Origin: Notolepis coatsorum
Lineage: Eukaryota; Chordata; Actinopteri; Aulopiformes; Paralepididae
Length of the DNA: 64,000 nt
Assembly: GCA_963971535.1 (NCBI GenBank)
Contig: OZ020586.1
Location: forward strand, 74,506,949-74,570,948
Reading direction: 5' to 3'
Shown one piece after another: positions 1-11,114 of the stretch (positions within the stretch are counted from its first letter, which is position 1; the number at the start of each line of letters is the position of its first letter). The notes below the pieces were generated by a model. The model searched no databases. It had not been told where the DNA came from and saw only the letters and a program-made list of their open reading frames with translations. The position numbers and the translations under genes are program-made.

Positions 1-580
1 ATGCAAGTTGGACAAAGTGGGTATGTCTGGAAAGAAGAGGCTTGTGGGTACCTATAAAACTAATGTTCACGCTGATATATTCATGTGAACGGCCAAGGGA
101 CCTTTTGGAAGATGAGCATGGCAGTTTTTTCTAGGCGAAAGTTTTACATAATTTTGAATCATTTCCTATTAAAACCCCCTTCCCAACAGTTGGGCTTAAT
201 GAAAATGATACCAATGGAAAGTTTAGCTTCTCTAGGTTACAGGGATACCAATACCTTTGTGTTCGCTCAAATATTGAGCGCGCTATGGACCAAGATATTT
301 ATTAATGGGCAGAACCTTGATTTTACATGGCGGCCATCTTGAGATCCATCATGATGACGTGGCCCCTACCCCAAAATGAAAGCTATGATGATGAGGAACA
401 CGTGGGGAAAATTTGGTGCTTTTGTCCGGCGCGTCCACATTCTTCTCAAATCTGGTGCTAAGCCACCGCACTATTCCTGTAGAGGGCCTCTGTGTTGTCT
501 GAATGTTTGTTATCTGGTTATTACCCCTGGTTTTGTCTGTTACTTCTAACCTGGGTCGTTGTTGTTGTTGTTGTGTTCAG
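1..580 (+). other. AKAP9 intronic sequence (no exon seen)
   Basis: This stretch precedes the first recognisable AKAP9 exon and is taken as intron. I searched it for the PACT-domain exon expected upstream and saw nothing convincing; the 85-codon ORF at 85-342 has no recognisable domain. The T/G-rich run at 560-580 is the polypyrimidine-type tract of the next acceptor. Confidence 0.5.
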
Positions 581-711
581 GTTCCACCTGGCCGGAGACC
601 CGCCTCCTCTGACCTGCTCTCATCTGCAGAACTATGACCCTGACCGAGCGCTCACTGACTACATCTCCAGACTGGAGGCACTGCAGAGGAGGCTGGGGAG
701 TGTGACTTCAG
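581..711 (+). CDS. akap9: AKAP9 penultimate coding exon
   Basis: AKAP9 (AKAP450) is a giant coiled-coil scaffold that anchors PKA and other signalling enzymes at the centrosome and Golgi. This 131-bp exon begins after a TTCAG acceptor (580) and ends at G/GTACAC (711/712). The translated part carries the motif YDPDRALTDYISRLEALQRR, which I recognise as close to the extreme C-terminus of vertebrate AKAP9, downstream of the PACT centrosome-targeting domain. It enters at the third base of a codon and leaves one base for the next exon, which the exon at 2482 completes in frame. The open frame runs on through a CA repeat to 902, but that part is intron. Earlier exons lie outside the window. The position, tail to tail with CYP51A1 as in other vertebrates, supports the call. 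Strength: strong for the family, from memory of the tail sequence. Confidence 0.85.
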
Positions 712-712
<1 letters not shown>

Positions 713-764
<52 letters not shown>

Positions 765-813
765 ACACATCACACGCATACACACACACACACACCACAC
801 ACATACACACACA
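713..813. repeat. CA dinucleotide microsatellite
   Basis: About 100 bp of CA repeats with a few interruptions, starting 2 bp inside the last AKAP9 intron, right at the splice donor of the penultimate exon. Confidence 0.95.
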
Positions 814-1560
814 CTAATTACACATGCCATAACAGCCAAAAGATATATCATGGCATTCCTCGCCAAAATGCTCATGAGATAATATGTAAATATTGCCTTT
901 AAAGGTTGATATCTGCTTCTGACTGAACCAGCAAGAGGGTTAGTTGAGGTTTAAATGTAGAAACTGTGTTGCCGTCAAACAGTGACCTCTAGCCAAAAAA
1001 GCCCAAGTTCTTGGTAAGTGCAGTAGAATCTAATGCCATTACTACACTTTGTTTTACATTCTTTAGTTTTGGTCTGATGTGTGGGGGTGTCATTGAGTGG
1101 GGTTTGGGGGAGAGGTTGCTACTGCTGGCTCCACCTCAGGCTCTGCCAAGAGAGGTCTGGAGAAATGCACGGTATAAAAAGTTACTATAACTATATATAT
1201 TATAGCTATATAATATATAGTATTAATATATACATGTATTGACCAATCCTACTGCAGAAGTATTTTCAGAGAATAAAGGAATAACACATCAACATGTCCT
1301 GTTTTTCAATAGGATCGTATTGTGATGAAATCATGATATCCACATATTGTGACACTGATACACAATACTGCTGTCTAAACTGAGAATAGCAAGCGCACAT
1401 TAACTCAAAATTGTATCTGAAATATCGGAGGGAATGTTATTTGATCATTTGCTGTTTTGCTTTTATATCACTTTTACATTACCATGCAGTTTTGATGAGA
1501 TTAACATCAACGGTATTACATAAACCTGTGACTTCACATAGGCAAGCAGATATTGTGAGA

Positions 1561-1980
1561 TACCGTAATTCCTCTAATAGTAACCGGGTCTCAAATACAA
1601 GCCGGGTCTCTATTAATGGCCGGGTGCGCTCTTGAGATAAGCAATTATAAGCCGGCCTCCTAATACAAGCCGGGTTACTAATATACTGAGCTGCATACTG
1701 AGCTAGTTACTTGATTTCACTTTGAAAACGTTGAAATGACCAGTGACCACCTGTAATTGCACTGTTTACTATTTCATACAGTACTTGGTTTCAATAAATG
1801 AAGTACATTTTACTGGGTTCAAACTGACACAAAATGTTGATTTATTCATTATGATCCGTTTGAAAATTTGAAATATAGGCCTCCCTCTTATAATATACAG
1901 GCCTCCTCCTAATACAAGCCTGGTACCCGCTACAGTTGAAACAAATACAAGCCGGGGTTACTATTAGAGGAATTACGGTA
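1561..1980. mobile_element. MITE with ~25-bp inverted repeats
   Basis: The left end TACCGTAATTCCTCTAATAG is the reverse complement of the right end (1961-1980), and the match continues inward through a GTAACC..GG motif. The interior repeats short units such as CAAGCCGGGT. No coding capacity is seen. It is a non-autonomous DNA element; the superfamily is unknown. A TA duplication is possible but not provable, because TA can be counted in the repeat itself. Confidence 0.8.
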
Positions 1981-2481
1981 TATCGATATTGAGAAGTCCT
2001 CGTGATTATGGTGAAATTGGTTCCTTCCCTACAACTGGTGCAGTGTGCTACTACGATATATACCTATATGTATACTACTATTATTATTATTTATTACAGA
2101 TTTAATTCTGCCATTACACTATTATTACTATGTTCTACTCTATTATTATTACTATTTATATTATTATCTTTCCTGCCTCTACCCCCCTCCCCTCCCCCAT
2201 ACTGCTAGGACACCTGATAGGCTAGTAGGCTATATGTGCTGTGTTTTTATGTCTTCCATCGAGGACCACCTTGGAAATAAGTGTTTTAATTAATGCTTTT
2301 AGGTGATATCCTCAGGAATACAAATTGGTCATGATCATTTGTTTTTAATGATGTGTTTCTAATTTCCAAATAAAAATCAAATCAAAAGGGGATTAATAAA
2401 AGAACACTTGACTTGACTTGGTCCTAAAATGTATAGAAAGTTAACCACCTTGTCTCCTCTTGTCTCCTGTCGTCTTTCCAG

Positions 2482-2525
2482 GTTCCTCCTCATTCACCCA
2501 GTTGCACTTTGGAATAAGAAGATAG
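2482..2525 (+). CDS. akap9: AKAP9 last coding exon and stop
   Basis: After a TCTTTCCAG acceptor the frame left open by the previous exon is completed and reads GSSSFTQLHFGIRR then TAG (2523-2525). The tail matches the pattern I remember for mammalian AKAP9 (a Ser/Thr stretch, then a short tail ending in Arg-Arg). Only 44 coding bases lie in this exon; the rest is 3' UTR. The two exons are in phase (one base plus two), which supports a real splice. Confidence 0.82.
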
Positions 2526-3085
2526 AAGTTTTACTACTTTTGGAACTGGCTTGAAAAAAAATAAAACTCAGTTGCCTTTTCTCGTGCTGACGCTGTTTTC
2601 TATCATTCTGCTGTGTATAGTAACTATATTTCATGGGGACCAAAAAAACTAAAAAAAGAACAAAAAAACAAGACTTTTTTTGTAGTGTGCAACAGCTTGT
2701 AATCTGGCTACTTGGAAAAACTGCTACGTTTGTAATTCTGACCTGCCTCTTTATCGTGGATGAGCTTACAATCAGTTTAAATGTTATATTTGTCAAATGT
2801 TAATTTAAACCCCACCTCCTTGATTAATTTATACTGTGTATGTATTGTTGTATGGGTGGAACGTTTCTGTAAGAGAAGGTTTGTCTTCATTGTGGAGGAG
2901 GCTGCTACTGGATATATTCTACACTACACTGTGTTTTCTTTAGACTGCTACCCCCCGACCCCCACCCCGAGACAGCATCACAGCGGACCTTTGTAGAGGA
3001 TGTATTTTTGTAAAGGGTATAGGCGCTTTGAATTCTCTGGGTATTTTGTCAAAAACTGAAATAAAGACGACTATAATATTTGAAA
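2526..3085 (+). other. akap9: AKAP9 3' UTR
   Basis: Non-coding sequence after the stop, ending just after an AATAAA polyadenylation signal at 3060-3065. The exact cleavage point cannot be read from sequence. Small ORFs on both strands here are not supported. Confidence 0.65.
3060..3065 (+). promoter_or_regulatory. AKAP9 polyadenylation signal AATAAA
   Basis: Canonical AATAAA about 535 bases after the AKAP9 stop codon, with T/G-rich sequence following, as expected for a cleavage site. Confidence 0.65.
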
Positions 3086-3179
3086 GGTTGAGCGTGTTTT
3101 CCTGATACTTCCCTGATAACATGGCGTCACAACACAATCTGTACTTTCATTCAGGATTCTCCAAAATTCTATTTGTAAG

Positions 3180-4640
3180 TTGTATTACATTTACATTTTG
3201 TCATTTAGCTGATGCTTTTATCCAAAGCGACTTACAAGTTCTGTATGACAAGTCAGCAGGAAGGGTACAACTCTTTCAGCTGAGTAACAATGTTCATCAA
3301 ACAGTGCTGAAACTTGGGTGCAGCAGTGTTGAGTGCATAGACATAAGACAATGTAAGGTTAGTGTTTTTTTCTCTTTAATTTCAGATATTGATTGTAGAA
3401 GTGTGTTTTTAGTCTACGGCGAAACATTGGTCGGGTTTCGGTTGTCCTAACAGGTGGGAAGTTCGTTCCAACATTGTGGAGCTCGGACCAAGAATAGGCG
3501 GCTTCTCTTTGATGACCCTCCCGGAGCTCGGATAGGAGTGGGTCTGAGGTGGCCAGAGGCTGTAGAGCAGAGGGGTCTTAAGGGTGTGTAGTTAGAGACC
3601 ATTGACCAGAGGTAGGGGGGAAGCCGTTCCCTTCGCCACGCGATATGCCAGGTCGAGGACCTTGAAGCGGCAGTGCGGCGATGGGGAGCCAGTGCATGAC
3701 TTTGGGAGGTTGGCGATCAGACGGGCGGCTGCGTTCTGGATGAGTTGAGGCTTGGCAAGGAGTGTGAGCAGAGAAGTTCAGCCGATCATCATCAAGGACT
3801 ACACCAACGTAGGGGCGTAGCGGAGATTGCGCTCGTCACCAATGCAAGAGACTCCGGTCTCGACTCCCCGAGTCGGCATTGCCTGCGGCTTGGGCCAGTC
3901 GTCATACTATCTCAATTGGCAGAGGTAGCGGGTGGAAAGTCGATGGGTGGGGATTGGACGTTGTGGACAGCGACTCCTACAGGTCGGTTTGGTGACGCCT
4001 GTACAGCAGAGACAGGAAGTATCGGGGGCAGCGTGAGCCTCCCACGCGTTACTCCTCACCACTGAGAGTCCGCGCTGGCAGGTGAAAAGATGCGACCGGC
4101 TGCCTCGTGTACCGGAGGGGACACATGATGCAAGGCTTCTATCCTCACTACAGCCGACCACTGGGAGGCATGGTCTAGCAACGTTCAAGACAGGGGAGGG
4201 GAGAATTTAAGGGGAGAATTGGCGATACGAAATTGGGATGGGAGAAAAATATAAAAATAAGGAGAAAAAGTGGATAAAAAAAAAAGGACTACCAAGGTTC
4301 TTGGCGGTCGGGGACTAGGCCACGGCTACATTTTCCACTGTGATGGAAAGGTCTGTCAGCAGGGAGGATTTGGCCGGCAAGTGAAGCAATTATGTTCCGG
4401 TTCAGTTTGAGGTGGTTGGTCATCATCCAGGTGGAGATGTCGGACAGACAGGCCGAGATTCGCTCAGAGACGTGGATATCTGAGGAAGAGTTGCGTATCA
4501 TCGGCATAGCAATGATACGAGAAGGCATGAGATGTGATAATGTTACCCAGAGATTTGGTGTAGAGGAAGAAGAGGAGGGGTCCAAGGACCTAGCCCTGGG
4601 GGACACCCGTCCGAAGGGGGCGGGGGGCTGACAGGGTTCC
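3180..4640. repeat. Dispersed fish repeat split by a SINE
   Basis: 3200-3240 carries the motif ATTTAGCTGATGCTTTTATC, a phrase common in teleost repeats. The sequence continues to about 3793 and resumes after the SINE at 4293-4640, where it has the look of a degraded repeat without intact ORFs. The SINE target duplication (AAGGACTAC) shows that the two halves were once joined. Family not known. Confidence 0.55.
3803..4283 (+). mobile_element. tRNA-derived SINE, copy 1 (~480 bp)
   Basis: Flanked by the 9-bp target duplication AAGGACTAC (3794-3802 and 4284-4292). The 5' part is tRNA-like (GTAGCG box A region), followed by a body shared with the copies at 16224-16700 and 62161-62627 and an A-rich tail (GGAGAAAAAG then an A run). 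This copy is the most diverged of the three. Confidence 0.8.
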
Positions 4641-5279
4641 TCTTTAAGTGATGATTTTATCCGGATTATTTGATTATTGACACGTTCACTAATTCTATTA
4701 ATCTAGCTACTAACTGGTACAGACTGATTAATTACAGATAAAGGAATATAGCAGGACGATCGGTTACGATAGTCATTGAACAGGGATTTCCAGTTAAACT
4801 GGGCATGCGTCAACCCCAGTCCTGTCGCAGATCTCCGAAAACAAATGTCCAAACGGGCGCTATTTGGAGAACTGACTACTAGATTTGATTTGATTTTATT
4901 ACTAGGGGTGTAACAGAACAGTACACGTATCCGTACCGAACCGGTTCAGTATGTGCTGTGTACCGAACAAATTGTGTGCAGAATTTAATTCAAAACTCCA
5001 AGTTCACCCCTTCCCAAAATATAATTTGCGCAAAGGGCCGTATGTTATTAGTTCAACCCAGGCACACCACTGAGAGATTACCTGTAATTTAGCATAGCAG
5101 AAGGGGCTGTCTCTCGAGGTCAAATTAATGATAGTTTACGGCATATAGAACGAACATTCACACACAGCAACGCACCTCCGAACAAGATGTGATAAACAAG
5201 AGGGATGATTTACACGAAGTAGGCTACTTACATTCTTGACGCTAGAACTCCCAAAATAGCATTAGCATAAAAAAGAAGG

Positions 5280-7410
5280 TGAATGAATGAACTTTATTTA
5301 GCAGATTGCAGAATAGGTACAATACAGTACGGCTCAATACACACAATTGTTAAGGGGATGCAGACCAGAGAAAGACGTTTGTCTTGTTTACATCAGGGTC
5401 CCCCATTTTCAATTCATAGTGACATTTATGACATACACAACATACAGGACATTTATGACATACACAACATACATGACATTTATGGCATAGGGACATACAT
5501 ACAGGTATATAGTACTGTTACATTTGTGACATATACGATATGCAAATATACAGTACTGTTACCCATAGATCCTAACAGAGAATATATACATATGATGGGG
5601 AGGAGACTGTACATTAGGAGGGGGTGGGCGGGTGGGAGAGAAATATACATACAGTGGGGTGAGAATATATACATACGGTGGGGAGGAGACTGTACATTAG
5701 GAGGGGGTGGGTGGGTGGGTGGGAGAGAAATATACATACAGTGGGGAGAGAATATATACATACGGTGGGGAGGAGACTGTCTATTAGTGGGGGGGTTTGG
5801 ACATTAAGTGTTATGGTGGCCAGTTTCGAATTGCAGCCTCCCGTAGGTGCTCTTTAAGAGCGGTTTTGAATGTGGGAAGGGATTCACATTCCTTTACAGC
5901 TTTGGGTAGGGCGTTCCACATTGATGTGGCATAATTGCGAAACGTGTTTAGTCCCTTGTTTGAGCCAAATCTGGGTTTAACATGATTTGTTGAGCTCCCT
6001 TTGGTGTTGTGATCGTGGTATTCACTGACCTTTGGGAAGTATTTTGACATGTACATGGGTACCTTAGTCGTATAGTGTATCTTGTAGACCAGGCCCATTG
6101 CAAGTTGCTGTACTCTGTTGTCTACTCTAAGCCATCCTAGGTAGTCAAAGTGGGCAGGGGTGTGGTGGGTTCTAGGAGTAAGGTCAAGTAGTAGTCTGAC
6201 CAGTTTGTTTTGTGATGTTTGTAATCTTGTTTTTAGCGCCTTTGAGGTGCTTTGGTACCTTGAGGTGCAAGCATAGTCGTAGTACCCTTGAATGAGTGCT
6301 CCTGCCAGAGTCTTCAGGGTATTCTTGTTTACCAGAGAGGAGATCCGGTACAAGAATCTAGTTCGTTGGTTGACTTCTTTTATTACATTGGATGCCATTT
6401 TGTCACAGGAAAGATTTGCCTCTAGGATGGAACCTAGGTATGTAATTTCATCTTTCCTTGTGACAATATTATCACCCACTGTAACTGAGAAGCCGTCGGT
6501 CTTGCCGAGTTTGTTATTTGATCCGAAGAGAATGGACTGTTTTACCCAGGTAGTTTGTTATCAGGGAGCCAGGTGCATATTCTGCCGAGTTCTGAGCTGC
6601 GGGTTTTTTCAACCTGTAACTTGTTCTTGTCAGAGACCAGCAGGGCTGAGTCGTCCGCGAACAAGAACAAGTTGCAGTCACAAGCTGACGACATGCCATT
6701 TGCATAAATTAGGAACAGTAGCAGTCCTAGTATGCTTCCTTGTGGAAGGGGGGAGGGGGATAGAGTACCGTTTACCTCCACCATCTGTTCTCTCCCCTCA
6801 AGGTATCAAAACCAATTGCTTTTAGCTTGTCAATCAGAATGGAGTGATTGACAGTGTCGAAAGCCTTTTCGCAGTATTTGCCCGCGTCCACCTCTTGTTT
6901 GATGTGGTCGTTCAAATAGAGAAGGCATGTGTCAGTGGAGTGGGATGTTCTGAAGCCAGATTGGAATTCGTAGATTCGATTTTTTTCCCGCTAGGTACTT
7001 TTCGACCTGTTCGTAGACAATTTTTTCCATGACTTTCGAGATGGAGGTAAGAATGGAAACAGGGCGGTAGTTGCCTGGGTCTAATTTGCTGCCCTTTTTG
7101 TGCAGGGGGGTCACTCTCGCAATTTTGAAGTCCTTGGGGACGTGTCCCTGTTTTATGGAGAGGTTTATTATGTGTGTGATGACTGGGGTGATGGCGGCTG
7201 CTGAGTCTCTCGTGGCCTCGTTAGGTTGGAGGGCGCTCAGTTTTTTGAGTACCTCATCTGTTGTTACCATTTCCAGTTTGAAGTCGTCTTTGCGGACCCC
7301 TAGGTTTTTGTAGTATGCTACTATGTGTTCTACCCCATAATGCCCTGAGTGGGAGGGTAGTTTAAGCCTGTAGGTCCCCCTATAGGGGGACCCTGTTTTC
7401 TTTATCATAA
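5280..7410 (-). mobile_element. CR1/Rex1-like LINE, 5'-truncated copy A1
   Basis: On the minus strand this reads reverse transcriptase, then 3' UTR, then a 4-bp simple tail (TGAA units near 5280). Fragments in different frames show the RT order: NYRPVSILTSISKVMEKIVY (within 6932-7408), PQGSILG and FADDSALL (6542-6784), and the C-terminal domain (5811-6479, about 222 codons). The catalytic FADD is present, but the frames are broken and part of the RT fingers region is missing, so the copy is dead. It shares its 3' half with the copies at 8243, 8765, 14060, 18165 and 30568. The clade call rests on RT motif style, not on a search. Confidence 0.8.
5811..6479 (-). pseudogene. LINE reverse transcriptase C-terminal fragment
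   Basis: A 222-codon open stretch with the motifs YLGSILEAN and [10 protein letters not shown] and a C-terminus shared with the ORF at 8812-9408. It is the carboxyl part of the RT polyprotein of copy A1. The catalytic domain lies upstream in other frames, so this is a remnant of a degraded LINE and not a host gene. Confidence 0.8.
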
Positions 7411-8242
7411 GTCGATCAATAGAGACCGTATTAGATCCCCAATTATCATATCATGGGGTATCATTGGAAAGCCACTCATTGGCTACAACCCTGTCCACAA
7501 TTTTTTGAGATTGCCAAATGATTGACGGAGCTAGAGCCCCCGGAGGTCGGGGGTGGTAATGTGTACTTTGGCGCACGCCTCACATACCGGCATGTAACTC
7601 GAGAACCGCTGAACGGCTTTTGTCACCTGAAAGGGCAATTGACAGGCAACAAATAGTACTTTAATTCTATCTATATATTGTATTAAAAGAAATGCACACC
7701 CAAGCCGCTAGAGGTCGGCAAAGTGGTGCGTCGCGAATCGTCCTCATGAGGGCCCACATGTGGGCCCTTGGATGTTAGGAGGTTAATGTTTTTTTTTGCC
7801 AAGAGTAAAGACCATAACCCTATCAAAACAGCAGTCAAAGTGTATATTTTCATTTGTACCGATGTTTTATACGATTTATCGGAAAAATGCTAATTATATC
7901 CATATCCATAGATGTATGGTTTGGCCATAACTCAATGATGTCGTGTGTCTCCTATCCGTCATGCAGCGCATTCAGGCCACGCCCACCAGGGGTTGTTTTT
8001 TTCACAATCTAATATAATAATTATTTTTATTCATTTCGATTTTTTTTTATTAACAAGCAGATAATTAATTTGAATATAGAATATTCATTGACAGCCCTAC
8101 TTAACAGTTACTGCACACTACATCACCCCTGAGCATGGAACATGGAAAGCCAAACTTTCCGAACCGTGACTTCAAAACCGAGGTAAGTACCGAACTGTGG
8201 TTTTTGTGTACCGTTACACCCCTACTATGTAGTCAGTAGGCC
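7411..8242. repeat. Repeat-rich non-coding stretch
   Basis: Mostly the right half of the hAT-like shell, with GC-rich dispersed sequence at 7540-7790 that has no coding potential I can see, ending in the right TIR at about 8206-8224. Confidence 0.4.
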
Positions 8243-8760
8243 CTGATTGATTGATTGATTGATTGATTGAAAAGTTTATTAACAGATTGCAGAATGGGTA
8301 CAGTACAGTACAGCTCAATACATACAATTGTTAAGAGGATGCAGACCTGAGAAAGACTTTCGTCTTGTTTCCATCAGGGTCCCCCATTTTCAATTCATCA
8401 TATGACACACATGACATACAGATAGACAGTACTGCTACATCTATACATTTATGACATACCAGATTTTCAAATACAGTACTGTTTGTGATACTAAAAAAAT
8501 CCAGAAGAAGAGTATATACATTTGACATAGAAACTGTGCATTGGGGGAGGTTGGGTAGGTGGGGTGGGGCTGTACATTGGAGGTGGGGGGGTGGGGGGGG
8601 GGGGTTGGGTAGGGGACACTGTACATTGGAATACTGACATACATTTGACATGGAAACTGTACATTGGAGGAGGTTGGGTAGGTGGGGTGGGGTTGGGTGG
8701 GGCTGTACATTGGAATACTGACAAAGCCATGCTTGGTCTTTATTGTACAGTGACTAGGCC
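8243..8760 (-). mobile_element. CR1/Rex1-like LINE 3' end, copy A2
   Basis: Begins with (TGAT)n, the reversed tail, and runs through the 3' UTR shared by the family, including the G-rich tract at 8580-8610 (C-rich on the sense strand). It contains no RT. It is head to head with copy A3. Confidence 0.8.
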
Positions 8761-8764
8761 CTAA

Positions 8765-9836
8765 TTACCTATCTGGGTTCCATCCTAGAGGCTAATCTTT
8801 CCTGTGACAAAATGGCATCCAATGTAATAAAAAAAGTCAACCAACGAACTCTATTCTTCTACCGGATCTCCTCTCTAGTAAACAAGAATACCCTGAAGAC
8901 TATGGCAGGAGCACTCATTCAAGGGTACTACTACTATGCTTGCACCTCATGGTACCAAAGCACCTCAAAGGCACTAAAAACCAAATTACAAACATCTCAA
9001 AACAAACTAGTCAGACTACTGCTTGACCTGACTCCTAGAACCCACCTCACCCCTGCCCACTTTGACAACCTAGGATGGCTTAGAGTAGACGACAGAGTAC
9101 AGCAACTTGCAATGGGCCTGGTCTACAAGATACACTACACGACCAAGGTACCCATGTACATGTCAAAATACTTCCCAAAGGTTAGTGAATACCACGATCA
9201 CAACACCAGAGGGAGCTCCACAAATCATGTTAAACCCAGATTCGGCTCAAACAAGGGACTAAACACATTTCGCAATTATGCCACATCAATGTGGAACGCC
9301 CTACCCAAAGCTGTAAAGAAATGTGAATCACTACCCACTTTCAAAAACACTCTCAAAGAACACCTACGGGAGACTGCAATTCGAAACTGGCCCCTACAAA
9401 TGTCCTAACCCAGTTGTACAGTAAATTACCATGTATGGCTTTGTCAGTATTCCAATGTACAGTGTACAGTGTCCCCCTACCCCCCCCCCCCCCCCACACC
9501 TCCAATGTACAGCCCCACCCACCCACCCAACCCCACCCCACCTACCCAACCTCCTCCAATGTACAGTTTCTACGTCAAATGTATATACTTTTTCTGGACA
9601 CTTTTTGTATCACAAACGATACTGTATTTGCAAATCTGGTATGTCATAAATGTATAGATAGCAGTACTGTCTATCTGTATGTCGTGTGTGTCATATGATG
9701 AATTGAAAATGGGGGACCCTGATGTAAACAAGACGAAAGTCTTTCTCTGGTCTGTATCCCCTTAACAATTGTATGTATTGAGCTGTACTGTACCCATTCT
9801 GCAATCTGTTAATAAACTTTTCAATCAATCAATCAC
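8765..9836 (+). mobile_element. CR1/Rex1-like LINE 3' end, copy A3
   Basis: Contains a 198-codon open remnant of the RT C-terminal domain (8812-9408), nearly the same protein as in copy A1, then a 3' UTR with a C-rich tract (9476-9497) and an (AATC)n tail ending near 9834. It is 5'-truncated. The small proline-rich ORFs over the C tract are artefacts of the UTR. Confidence 0.85.
8812..9408 (+). pseudogene. LINE RT C-terminal remnant
   Basis: 198 codons starting inside the RT domain (MASNVIKKVNQRTLFFYRIS) and ending at TAA. It lacks the catalytic Asp pair and the endonuclease, so it cannot be functional alone. It differs from copy A1 by scattered substitutions only, which suggests that the two copies are of similar, fairly recent age. 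Confidence 0.8.
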
Positions 9837-9839
9837 TAC

Positions 9840-10518
9840 ATACATTGGAATCTAAATGGGTACATTCAAAATATTAAAACTGTATAATAATGGTCCTAGG
9901 TCGTTCGTTAACACAGCATTCAGCCTCTGTAAATAGTCGGCATATCTGCCAGACTATGAAAAAAAGAATGCCAGCTAGTTGTTGGTGTGTATGTAACTTG
10001 CGTAGCAACCGCCTTGCAGTGCAGGCAGCCAGGAGGGCCTATTTTATTTTTTACATTATTATTTACTAATACAAATGTTCTAATAATAACAAACATTTAA
10101 ATTGAAGTGTGTCTTACTTATATTACCATAGCCTACTTGGTAACCGTTTTATAAAAGCTATAGCTCACTTCAGGCCGTGGCATATGGTTATATGACCGAC
10201 TTCGCCATGATATAATAACCATATACCATGGCCTGTCGTGAGCTATTGCTTAAATATACAGGAAACACAGTATCCTGTTAACTTTGGGTGTAGGGTTAGA
10301 TACTATGTTATATACAGTAAACACTATCCTGTTAACTTTGGGTTTAGGGTTGGATACTGTATGTTCAGAATTTTGTATCCCTAACGTTAGCTCTATTTTC
10401 TACTTACCAATGATATGTTTGAGGTACAGCATGGATTGTGCTGATGAAGAACTCTTCAGAATACTGTGCATGTTAACGTTAACGCAATCATTGAAAGTTA
10501 AACATGGATGGTTTTTTC
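9840..10518. other. Intergenic, no gene seen
   Basis: AT-rich, containing one foldback element (10155-10252). The 94-codon ORF at 10284-10568 has no recognisable domain. Confidence 0.4.
10155..10252. mobile_element. Small foldback MITE
   Basis: An imperfect palindrome: the left arm TATAGCTCACTTCAGGCCGT and a right arm ending CGTGAGCTATTG pair, with inner arms CATATGGTTATAT and ATAACCATATACC. It resembles the short hairpin MITEs common in fish. Confidence 0.6.
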
Positions 10519-10524
10519 TTTATT
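10519..10524 (-). promoter_or_regulatory. Candidate CYP51A1 polyadenylation signal
   Basis: TTTATT on the plus strand is AATAAA on the minus strand, about 410 bases after the CYP51A1 stop. It is the first canonical signal I see downstream. Confidence 0.5.
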
Positions 10525-10935
10525 TTTTATTATTAATACAAATGTTGGTCATTGCAACAGTGGAATAATGCTGAAAAGATCATTTCAGTTTTCCCAGAGC
10601 GCCATAACCAAACAAGAACCAAACATAACCAAACAAAGAAAAGGAAAAGATCTGCAGTAAAAGGGCTCTTAAATCAATAGCTTTCTGAAATAAGTCCTAC
10701 AATCAAGGCACTGCATACAGTATATCAAGCTAATGTCCATTTCCATTTGACAAAGAATTCACATTAAGAGTTAGCAGTGAAAACATCGGTTTCTACTAAG
10801 TCATGTGCATATTTCATCCCTTGTATCAAAGCATGAAAACAGGGACACGTTTCAACGTGGGACAGATCTTTTTGTACTTTATACAATTGTTTGTCGTCAT
10901 TACGGATGAGAGTTGATGGAGTCGTCTCCAGTCTC
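10525..10935 (-). other. cyp51a1: CYP51A1 3' UTR (candidate)
   Basis: Sequence between the stop codon (10936-10938) and the first minus-strand AATAAA. No coding features are seen. The end is inferred from the signal only. Confidence 0.5.
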
Positions 10936-11114
10936 TCAGCATGCCCTCCTCTGGTATCTGATGACGGGGTTGTTGGGCGTGTGTATCATGGTGGTGTAGT
11001 TGATGGTTGGGAAGTAGTCGTCCACCAGGTGGAAGTCGTACAGGCGCAGCATCGTGGACCAGATGGTCTTGATCTGCACATAGGCGAAGTTCTCCCCAAT
11101 GCAGCGGTGACGAC
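10936..11114 (-). CDS. cyp51a1: CYP51A1 exon 10 (last)
   Basis: Follows the acceptor CCCCAG and starts by completing the heme-loop glycine, then [18 protein letters not shown], ending RYQRRAC and TGA (10936-10938). It carries the heme-ligand cysteine. Confidence 0.95.

Larger units (their letters stand above)
712..2481 (+). other. akap9: AKAP9 last intron
   Basis: Bounded by GT (712) and AG (2481). It holds a CA microsatellite, an AT-rich patch near 1185-1235, a MITE at 1561-1980 and a TTA-rich stretch near 2075-2175. The small ORFs in it are low-complexity and not supported as genes. Confidence 0.75.
4903..8224. mobile_element. hAT-like shell with LINE insertion
   Basis: The left end TAGGGGTGTAACAGAACAGT and the reverse complement of the right end (TAGGGGTGTAACGGTACAC) match the TIR style of fish hAT elements. 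The interior (4950-5279 and 7411-8160) has no recognisable transposase. A 2.1-kb LINE copy occupies the middle. I could not find a clean 8-bp flanking duplication, so the outer boundaries are approximate. Confidence 0.6.

Noticed and set aside
492-902. 136-codon ORF as one gene
   Set aside because: Only 581-711 is coding; the rest runs through the acceptor tract on the left and a CA microsatellite intron on the right.
4392-4631. 79-codon acidic ORF
   Set aside because: Part of a dispersed fish repeat that resumes after the SINE; no evidence of a gene.
8331-8764. Proline-rich or glycine-rich ORFs
   Set aside because: They arise from the C/G-rich 3' UTR of the LINE family and recur at 9414-9698, 14207-14501 and 30586-30979.
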